Below are positions 6,509 to 12,169 of a stretch of 15,196 nucleotides of DNA, in pieces. Position 1 is the first letter of the stretch. Every line of letters begins with the position of its first letter. A model generated the notes under the pieces. That model searched no databases and had not been told where the DNA came from. It saw nothing but the letters and a program-made list of their open reading frames with translations. The position numbers were made by a program, and so were the translations under genes. Source of the stretch: an archaeon (GTDB lineage Archaea > Asgardarchaeota > Hermodarchaeia > Hermodarchaeales > Hermodarchaeaceae); assembly GCA_016550405.1 (NCBI GenBank), contig JABXGX010000002.1, forward strand, positions 1-15,196, given 5' to 3'.

Positions 6509-7750
6509 ATGAAAAAGCAACGTTTGTTTTCTATTATTGTTGTCATTATTTTTACTCAATTGGCATTTTCCTCATTCTTTGGCACAGGAGCACAGGGTCA
6601 TCGAATTGGTCAATCGTCGAACATCGTTAAACAAACACCCACTACTCCCTTTGATAACATTATCTTAATGATTGGTGACGGCATGTCTTGGGGGCAAATA
6701 AACGCTACTAAGAAGTGGCTGGGCACACCGGCGACACTGACACTGGAAGAACTCACTTACTTGGGCGATATTGAAACTTTTTCCTTGAATTCGCCAGTAA
6801 CCGATTCTTCTGCGGCAGCAACTGCTCTTGCCACAGGAAATCGCACCGACAACGGAATGGTGGGAATGTTACCGAATGGCGACCTACTCCTTACAATTCT
6901 TGAAGTAGCGGAGAGATTGGGCAAAGCAACAGGCTTAGTCACAACTTCCCCCATTACTCATGGGACACCAGCTGCTTTTTCAGCTCACGTTCCTGATCGT
7001 GATAATCAAGATGAAATCGCCCAGCAACAGCTCGTTCAAGGTATTGAGGTCTTGCTGGGTGGCGGAATGCGTTACTATTCACCCCTTTTAGAAACTGCAG
7101 AAAGTTTGGGTTACCAGATCGTTCAGAATCGAACAGCTATGCTTGCAGGAGTAAATGAGAACTTTTTGCTAGGACTTTTCGCAAATGAGCAGATGAATTA
7201 TGAATATGACCGCAACCCGTTGATTGGACCTCATATTTCTGAAATGACTAACATTGCTCTTCAGATCCTTGATCGAGATACCGATGGCTTTTTCCTGATG
7301 GTCGAAGGGGCCCTCATCGACTATGCATCCCACAGTATGAACATTAATCGGACCATCGGAGAAACTATCGCGTTCGATGAAGCCATTCAGGTAGCCTTTG
7401 AATACGCCCAACAGACTGCACGTACGTTGCTCATTGTCACTGGTGACCACGAAACTGGTGGCCTTTGGGTAAACATGTCCGCCCCTACTTTGGAATATCA
7501 CTTCTCAACTACCATTCATACAGCCGCCCCGGTTCCCGTCTTTGTCTACTATAACGGCGCAGCGACTTTGCCTACTTTTACGCACCACATTGATATTGGT
7601 CAATACATGTTTAGCATTATAGGTCAATTAACTCCACCCCCCATTAATCCTGTAATGCTAGGACTTGCCATCACATTAATCATAGTTATTATCATTCTAG
7701 CAACCGCTCTGGGAGTACATATCCGACGAAAAACCACTAAACCCGAATAA
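6509..7750 (+). CDS. Membrane-anchored extracellular alkaline phosphatase (PhoA family)
   Basis: A 413-residue phosphomonoesterase. Numbering from ATG 6509: signal peptide 1-30 (MKKQRLFSIIVVIIFTQLAF), metal ligand D57 in IGDGMS, D99 and nucleophile S100 in VTDSSAAATALATG, H151 and T153 in THGTPAAF, and E266, D271 and H275 in MVEGALIDYASH. Then come D313 and H314 in VTGDHETGG, and H337 in IHTAAPVPV. All two-zinc/one-magnesium ligands are thus visible. His at 151 stands where E. coli PhoA has Asp153, as in animal enzymes. A C-terminal helix (NPVMLGLAITLIIVIIILA) with HIRRKTTKPE anchors it, so the active site faces outside. GGAAG is 7 nt before ATG 6509 and the TATA box excludes ATG 6479. It probably releases phosphate from external esters. 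It has no phosphate-transport neighbours here. Confidence 0.9.
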   Translation: MKKQRLFSIIVVIIFTQLAFSSFFGTGAQGHRIGQSSNIVKQTPTTPFDNIILMIGDGMSWGQINATKKWLGTPATLTLEELTYLGDIETFSLNSPVTDSSAAATALATGNRTDNGMVGMLPNGDLLLTILEVAERLGKATGLVTTSPITHGTPAAFSAHVPDRDNQDEIAQQQLVQGIEVLLGGGMRYYSPLLETAESLGYQIVQNRTAMLAGVNENFLLGLFANEQMNYEYDRNPLIGPHISEMTNIALQILDRDTDGFFLMVEGALIDYASHSMNINRTIGETIAFDEAIQVAFEYAQQTARTLLIVTGDHETGGLWVNMSAPTLEYHFSTTIHTAAPVPVFVYYNGAATLPTFTHHIDIGQYMFSIIGQLTPPPINPVMLGLAITLIIVIIILATALGVHIRRKTTKPE

Positions 7751-7756
7751 ATCAAT

Positions 7757-7775
7757 GATAGGAAACAAATCTATC
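7757..7775 (+). terminator. Weak hairpin after the phosphatase gene
   Basis: GATAG (7757-7761) can pair with CTATC (7771-7775), followed by TTTC; an alternative pairing is CAATGAT (7753-7759) with ATCATTG (7782-7788). Both overlap element copy D. With no real T-tract, terminator function is doubtful. Confidence 0.25.
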
Positions 7776-7818
7776 TTTCACATCATTGGGAAGAAATTGC
7801 ATCTAAGTCTTCGAAATT
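7769..7818 (+). repeat. Dispersed 50-bp intergenic element, copy D
   Basis: It starts ATCTATCTTTCACATC and ends GTCTTCGAAATT, and links the two subtypes of the family: its first half resembles copies B and E, its second half copy A. It lies between two convergent genes, where no promoter is expected, so the element is unlikely to be just a promoter motif. Confidence 0.7.
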
Positions 7819-7903
7819 AGGAGGAAAGGCGAATAACACCCTGGAAAAGCTTCCTCGTAATAAAAGAGGGACGAAGGAGGCAATGCTAGTTCCTTCTGTG
7901 ACG
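7819..7903 (-). pseudogene. Possible remnant of a propeller-gene-like 3' end with its terminator region
   Basis: Following copy D, this piece matches the spacer and 3' end of the propeller gene (1635-1723): GAATAACACCCTGGAAAAG, then a purine-rich AT stretch, then TTCCTTCTGTGACG. On the minus strand it can be read as codons for Arg-His-Arg-Arg-Asn and a TAG stop, parallel to RHRRK-TAA of the propeller gene. A stem GAAGGA (7873-7878) with TCCTTC (7891-7896) is retained. Similarity stops at the boundary of these last codons, so it could equally be a repeat that carries a stretch of gene end. Confidence 0.4.
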
Positions 7904-7914
7904 CGACTCTGAAG

Positions 7915-7942
7915 AAAGAAAAGAGGGGTTCGGAGGCCCCTC
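7915..7942 (-). terminator. Terminator of the jelly-roll protein gene
   Basis: GAGGGG (7923-7928) and CCCCTC (7937-7942) form a GC-rich 6-bp stem. On the minus strand this reads GAGGGGCCTCCGAACCCCTC and continues TTTTCTTTC. It begins only 4 nt after the TAG stop. Confidence 0.65.
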
Positions 7943-7946
7943 ATCT

Positions 7947-8738
7947 CTATTGGGCTGTTCGTCGTCGCCTAAAGTACACGATTACTACCACAATAACCAC
8001 TACAGCAACAATGATTCCAATAACAATCGGAGCCCAAGGTAGTGGGGTTAGAACCGCATTGTCTACGACGATGTTATCGATCATTGTCCATGTATCAAAC
8101 CACAACCACAGGACCTCAGATGTGGTGATGTCTGTGTCCACTCCCTGTATGATTAGAGCACCGTTGTGGTATACTGAGAATAAACCCTCTGTAGTCCTAG
8201 TTACATCGATGTGATGCCAACCGGCAGCAGGTACAGTAGGCGGAATAATACTACCGATTGTAAACCCAGACCCATTAATCCACTTTCGAAGCTCTATAGT
8301 GATATCGGAGCCTCCCGGCCAATCAAGTACAACGAAGTACACAGTATTATTGTCCTGATGATCCAAATCAGATACATCGTTACTCATGAATTCAAAAGTA
8401 GCTGATGCTCCAAGTTCAGCTTGGGTCAAATTGAATTGGATATCGAAACTCCATGTCCCAGATGCTACCTCACTTGGATGACTTATTACACCTTCATTGT
8501 CGATTGATGGGAGCATCTGTAGATAATTATTGGCAGCGGACCAATTTGAGCCGCTCCAACCGTATGCCCCACTCCAGATATTATGGTTGACCACGATGGT
8601 CCATCCATCATAGTTCCCATCGTTGAAGTCATCAGCCCAAATCACGGCGCCTCGACATGGTTGGGGACAAAAAGCCATCCAACAGAGGAGCACCACGATA
8701 CCTAGTCCAGCTATCTTGTAATCCAGTCTCTCTACCAT
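7947..8738 (-). CDS. Exported LamG/concanavalin-like jelly-roll protein with C-terminal membrane anchor
   Basis: A 263-residue protein. The N-terminus (IAGLGIVVLLCWMAFCPQPC) is a signal peptide or anchor, with a likely cut near residue 30. The ectodomain begins ADDFNDGNYDGWTIV, a common start for LamG-like or glycan-binding beta-sandwich domains, and continues with alternating strands: GTWSFDIQFNLT, NNTVYFVVLDW, ITIELRKW, AGWHHIDVTRTTEGLFSVYHNG and LWLWFDTWTMIDNIVVDN. It ends in a helix (APIVIGIIVAVVVIVVVIVYF) and RRRRTAQ. No catalytic residues are recognised; carbohydrate or surface binding is the likely role. GGAGGTG lies 8 nt before ATG 8738. The nearest clear TATA box is about 130 nt upstream, with a stem-loop in between. 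It is convergent with the phosphatase gene and ends in a GC-rich hairpin. Confidence 0.75.
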   Translation of the reverse strand: MVERLDYKIAGLGIVVLLCWMAFCPQPCRGAVIWADDFNDGNYDGWTIVVNHNIWSGAYGWSGSNWSAANNYLQMLPSIDNEGVISHPSEVASGTWSFDIQFNLTQAELGASATFEFMSNDVSDLDHQDNNTVYFVVLDWPGGSDITIELRKWINGSGFTIGSIIPPTVPAAGWHHIDVTRTTEGLFSVYHNGALIIQGVDTDITTSEVLWLWFDTWTMIDNIVVDNAVLTPLPWAPIVIGIIVAVVVIVVVIVYFRRRRTAQ

Positions 8739-8812
8739 AGCAAATACACCTCCAGTATTCGGTTATTTTCTGACCTCAACTTAATTTCGAAGCCAGATTG
8801 ATCTTACCCTCC

Positions 8813-8849
8813 AATTGACCGCTGAAACCTGTTCAGCGAGCAATCAATT
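8813..8849 (-). promoter_or_regulatory. Stem-loop in the presumed leader of the jelly-roll gene
   Basis: CGCTGAA (8820-8826) and TTCAGCG (8832-8838) form a perfect 7-bp stem with a 5-nt loop. Outside it AATTGA (8813-8818) and TCAATT (8844-8849) add a second stem across a small internal loop. It lies 75-111 nt before ATG, downstream of the TATA box at 8869-8878. It may be an RNA structure or a dyad operator. Confidence 0.45.
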
Positions 8850-8868
8850 AGACTCTATTCAACTCGCG

Positions 8869-8878
8869 TTATATAAAT
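8869..8878 (-). promoter_or_regulatory. TATA box, probably of the jelly-roll gene
   Basis: ATTTATATAA on the minus strand, preceded by the purine-rich GAAGCA. It would start transcription near 8845 and give a leader of about 105 nt. The sequence could also work towards the plus strand, but no plus-strand gene follows. Confidence 0.4.
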
Positions 8879-8937
8879 TGCTTCTCGCCACTCACCAATT
8901 CACACCACTAAAACCAAAGTAACTAAGATGTGAACCA

Positions 8938-8987
8938 AACCATCTTTCATGTCATTAGTTAGGAAGTATATGTAAGTCTTCGAAACC
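8938..8987 (+). repeat. Dispersed 50-bp intergenic element, copy E
   Basis: It starts AACCATCTTTCATGTCATTA and ends GTCTTCGAAACC, gapless against copies B and D. It lies between the end of the methyltransferase operon and the jelly-roll gene, 33 bp beyond the MtrH-like stop. Of the gap 8739-9019, the remainder holds the leader stem-loop and the TATA box. Confidence 0.7.
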
Positions 8988-9019
8988 ATTCTAAAGAGCA
9001 TATAATCCTCTATAATGAA

Positions 9020-9934
9020 CTATGCAATTTTAAAAAGCGGGTGCGCTCGATTCACCTTTCGGGTTTGTTCGAAAATTACTTGACCCCAAGCCGCATCGAC
9101 CATAGCTACCATCGGGAATACGGCGTTGGCGTTATCCACTGGCCCATATAGGATGAAATCTGCTCCAGCCGTTGTGGCGAATACTGCTACTGCGGCTATA
9201 CCTGTTTCACGAAGATTGCTTCTGAACTTGGTGGTCAATCCCCCCCAAGTTTCGATTGCATTATGGGATCCACACCCACAAACCATTCCAAACTGGTCTT
9301 TCAATTCCATAATTGTTTTACTGGCTATACCTAGGCTCGGAACATCGAGAACACACGTATCGACTAGCTGTTTAGTTATTCCACACTTTTGAGCTACATC
9401 AACAAGTCCATTCCCTTCGGAATTTTTAATGACTTCAATTCGACCTGAAGTCGTTACGAGTTGAGGATCTAAGGCGAGTAATATAGCTTGTTCAACACGA
9501 AGATGCTGAAGCCTTTCGAGTTCCTCTTTGGTTGACTTTGGTGAAAGCGAATTGTAAATCACTCGACTAAGAAGCCCAATTTCTTCTGCATACTCGATTG
9601 CTGCAATGCGAATAGAAGGCACCGATGAATCTAGTAGAAGTGGACAATTCGTTGTTTCCGCAACAAAATCGATGTATTGTGTTAGGACTTCTTTCGAATC
9701 AATCACGACATCCAACATGCAGGGATTGCCAGTTTTTTCCATCATCTGGTCTTGTGTTTCGATTAACTGTTGAGCCTTTTTCCGATTAAAGTGACCTTCT
9801 TTAGCATCTGAGACGATTTTGTGGCCATGATAGAATATGCTTCCAATCAACACTGTAGGGACGTCACCTGGTTGGCCACCAATCTGCACTCCATTAATTT
9901 CAAAAGACTGTTGTGTCGCACTGAAATGAGTCAT
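9020..9934 (-). CDS. MtrH-family methylcorrinoid:tetrahydropterin methyltransferase
   Basis: A 304-residue protein with clear MtrH features: an N-terminal FEINGVQIGGQPGDVPTVL, then IGSIFYHGHKIV, KTGNPCMLDVV, RVIYNSLSP, VCGCGSHNAIETW, GADFILYGPVDNA and the end HPLFKIA. MtrH in methanogens moves methyl between tetrahydromethanopterin and the corrinoid of MtrA in the membrane Mtr complex. Stand-alone homologues next to corrinoid proteins exist in many non-methanogenic archaea and pass methyl from substrate-specific corrinoid proteins to tetrahydropterins. No other mtr gene is here, so the stand-alone role fits. It is the last gene of the operon, 18 nt after the second UroD-family gene, with GGAG about 10 nt before ATG. 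It is presumably cytoplasmic and links the operon to C1 metabolism (Wood-Ljungdahl methyl branch). Confidence 0.9.
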   Translation of the reverse strand: MTHFSATQQSFEINGVQIGGQPGDVPTVLIGSIFYHGHKIVSDAKEGHFNRKKAQQLIETQDQMMEKTGNPCMLDVVIDSKEVLTQYIDFVAETTNCPLLLDSSVPSIRIAAIEYAEEIGLLSRVIYNSLSPKSTKEELERLQHLRVEQAILLALDPQLVTTSGRIEVIKNSEGNGLVDVAQKCGITKQLVDTCVLDVPSLGIASKTIMELKDQFGMVCGCGSHNAIETWGGLTTKFRSNLRETGIAAVAVFATTAGADFILYGPVDNANAVFPMVAMVDAAWGQVIFEQTRKVNRAHPLFKIA

Positions 9935-9952
9935 TTTCCAAATACTCCATAA

Positions 9953-11125
9953 TTAATAATCCCGCAGCTTCGCAGCGGTTTCGAACATCGTGGTAATATT
10001 TTCTGGTGGCACCTCTGCAGTGATATTGTGGATATTTGATGCGATGTATCCCCCTCCCGGTTTGAGACATTCCATGTTATGTTGTACTTCTTTTTCAATT
10101 TGGTTTGGTGTTCCGAAGGGAAGAATATGTTGTGTGTCACAAAGCCCACCCCAGAAGGTAATCATATTGCCAAACCGTTTTTTGAGACTACACGCTTCCA
10201 TGTCAGCGGCCCCCACTTGCACTGGATTCACAGCATCATAGCCGATTTCCGAAAAATGAGGAATGAAATTTACTATAGAGCCACAGCAGTGGTAATTAAT
10301 TTTGATGGGGGCAAGGGCATGGAGGGTTTGGGCGAAGCGTTGCTCAATTGGCTTGATTAACGAAGCATAGGTTTCTTGGACATTCATAATGGGTCCTGTT
10401 TGTTCGGCTAGATCACCATTGACCGCAATTATGTCAACGTAGTATTGGTCACCAAACTTGATTTCGTTAAGAAACGTTGTTGCATAATCTGTCCAGTATT
10501 TTTCCAATTCTTCCATTGCAGCCACAATCAGTTGTGGATTTCGACGTAAAAGAAGCAACGTTTTGGTAAATCCGAAGAGGAACGTGGTATATTCATAGAT
10601 ACAACCTAGTGGTGGAGCCGCAACCGCAAATTGGGTGGTTTCACGTAACTTCTTTGCCTGTTCACGTAACCCTTTCAAAGGTGTCCGGTCTGTGCCATCT
10701 GGCCAGTCATATTCTCGAATCTCTTGAACACTCTTTACTTCACTTAGTGGATTAATACAGGGATCATAGAAGAGAATATCTTCGACTTTTTTCTCTGCGC
10801 GGTCACCCCAAAAGACCCCAAATTGGTCCCAAACACCTTGGTATGCGCCCTCCTTTTCCAAAGGGAAGTCCTCTGCAAATAATGAACTTGGTGGACGAAG
10901 CCACCGAATGTCGATCCCGAAGTGCTGGAGCAGCTCTTCGCATGGATATACGATTTGCTGGATGAAATCACAGTATTGGATATTGTCATTTGAAATGCCA
11001 AGATAATTGAGCAGGCGTTTGTACGCTTTAATGTGAATTCCCGATTGGTTTCCTCCAAAATCAATTGGAACCATATCGGGTTCGTGGTGGTTGAATGCCG
11101 TTATGACACGCGTTCTCGAATCCAT
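9953..11125 (-). CDS. UroD-family methyltransferase, second copy (substrate- or corrinoid-specific)
   Basis: A 390-residue protein of the uroporphyrinogen decarboxylase/MtaA/CmuA fold. It starts MDSRTRVITAFNHHEPDMVPIDFGG, the usual N-terminus of this family. It has INYHCCGS (H279-x-C281), the position of two zinc ligands of MtaA/MtbA enzymes. The C-terminal region reads PGGGYIASNIHNITAEVPPENI, where MtaA/MtbA-type proteins have the third Cys ligand; here there is none, and H366 or N364 could take its place. This variant is common in UroD-like proteins of unknown or demethylating function. I infer that it transfers methyl from the substrate to the corrinoid protein while the first copy plays another role, but the division of work cannot be read from the sequence. 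Its ATG directly follows the TAA of the preceding gene, so translation is probably coupled. Confidence 0.8.
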   Translation of the reverse strand: MDSRTRVITAFNHHEPDMVPIDFGGNQSGIHIKAYKRLLNYLGISNDNIQYCDFIQQIVYPCEELLQHFGIDIRWLRPPSSLFAEDFPLEKEGAYQGVWDQFGVFWGDRAEKKVEDILFYDPCINPLSEVKSVQEIREYDWPDGTDRTPLKGLREQAKKLRETTQFAVAAPPLGCIYEYTTFLFGFTKTLLLLRRNPQLIVAAMEELEKYWTDYATTFLNEIKFGDQYYVDIIAVNGDLAEQTGPIMNVQETYASLIKPIEQRFAQTLHALAPIKINYHCCGSIVNFIPHFSEIGYDAVNPVQVGAADMEACSLKKRFGNMITFWGGLCDTQHILPFGTPNQIEKEVQHNMECLKPGGGYIASNIHNITAEVPPENITTMFETAAKLRDY

Positions 11126-12169
11126 TTAATAACCACCAAGTTTTTCGGTCAATGCCTTCGCGATTTCCAGATTTCTCGACACTAAATCAAGGGGATCCCA
11201 AGGCCATTCACAGCCCGCGGCAAACATATATCGTCCATTGGGTTTTCCTGCTTCAATCGTTTGAGTGATTTTCTCGGTAATAACATCTGGCGTGTTAGCG
11301 CGGATGTTCAAAAGACTGGTGTTCAGGTTTCCACGAATGCACACCTGGTTTCCAATCTTTTGTTTTGCCATAGCCAGATTGACTTGGTAATCAAGGTCGA
11401 GTATTGACGCACCCGATTTCGCAACCAGTTTTAACATGTCATTATTATCAGGATCTATTGATGAGGTGTCACCACAGACATGATAGAGGACTGGTACGTG
11501 TTTCTGGATGGCTTGGAATAGCTTCTGCGTGGTTTCAAGGCAAGATTCTTTGTATCTTTTCGGACCTATCTGTGACACCGCGGAGTCACCTGCACCAATG
11601 ATATCTGCACCTGCTTCAATTTGCATCTTTGCAAACTCAAGTTGAACAGGAACTATGCGGCGCATTAGTTTCTTGATCTGTTCTGACCAATCAGGTTCTC
11701 GACCGAGCTTTAGAATTTCCATCATCCCAAACAGACAACACACTTCCGCAAAGGGGGCTTCAATCCACCCCACAATACATTGGGATTCACCAACTTGCTC
11801 GCTGAGAAGCTTAACTCCCCTTACACGATCTTGAATGCGTGGTGCCGAGTTGAGATCTGGCGATTCGAACGAGTCAAAGTCTTGGAGCTTCAGGTGCTTG
11901 CCTGCTACTGGTGTGTGACCTGAAAAATCGACTTCAACGCCCCATGCGCTGGCTTCTCGATACGCATCGGTCGAAACATGCACGTGATCTATGCCAAAGG
12001 TCTTCGCACATTGGATATGTGTACGGGCTAGAACCTGTGCATTTTGGCAGTAAGTTTGGCTATAGTCAATTCCTTCAATGGTTGCAGCTAAGTGCATGAT
12101 GAATGGGTTGAAGGGAATCTTTTCTGGTGTTCCATCAATGGCAGCAAGGGTTAAATCGCGGGAATTCAA
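11126..12169 (-). CDS. UroD-family (MtaA/MtbA-like) corrinoid methyltransferase with complete zinc site
   Basis: A 347-residue protein with the TIM-barrel features of the UroD/MtaA family. It starts MNSRDLTLAAIDGTPEKIPF, and carries YHVCGD (H230-x-C232) and AAGCEWPWDP (C320), the H-x-C...C zinc site of MtaA and MtbA, with GADIIGAGDS in the barrel. In methanogens such enzymes move methyl between a corrinoid protein and coenzyme M; in the CmuA and O-demethylase groups the same fold takes methyl from a substrate. The TTG at 12169 is preferred because it gives the family's usual M-x-S-R-x start and overlaps the phosphorylase stop by 4 nt (TTGA). GTG 12184 would add five residues; neither has a strong Shine-Dalgarno. 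It is cytoplasmic and the second gene of the operon. Confidence 0.85.
   Translation of the reverse strand: MNSRDLTLAAIDGTPEKIPFNPFIMHLAATIEGIDYSQTYCQNAQVLARTHIQCAKTFGIDHVHVSTDAYREASAWGVEVDFSGHTPVAGKHLKLQDFDSFESPDLNSAPRIQDRVRGVKLLSEQVGESQCIVGWIEAPFAEVCCLFGMMEILKLGREPDWSEQIKKLMRRIVPVQLEFAKMQIEAGADIIGAGDSAVSQIGPKRYKESCLETTQKLFQAIQKHVPVLYHVCGDTSSIDPDNNDMLKLVAKSGASILDLDYQVNLAMAKQKIGNQVCIRGNLNTSLLNIRANTPDVITEKITQTIEAGKPNGRYMFAAGCEWPWDPLDLVSRNLEIAKALTEKLGGY

Noticed and set aside
8781..8792. Inverted copy of the dispersed element core (CTTCGAAATTA on the minus strand)
   Set aside because: Only about 11 bp match around the palindromic TTCGAA; the preceding positions do not fit the family, so chance is likely.
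8897..9022. Read-through of the TAG stop of the MtrH-like gene (possible pyrrolysine), since the frame stays open for about 41 codons
   Set aside because: The protein already ends in HPLFKIA at normal MtrH length, the family is not known for pyrrolysine, and the extension runs through the dispersed element copy E.
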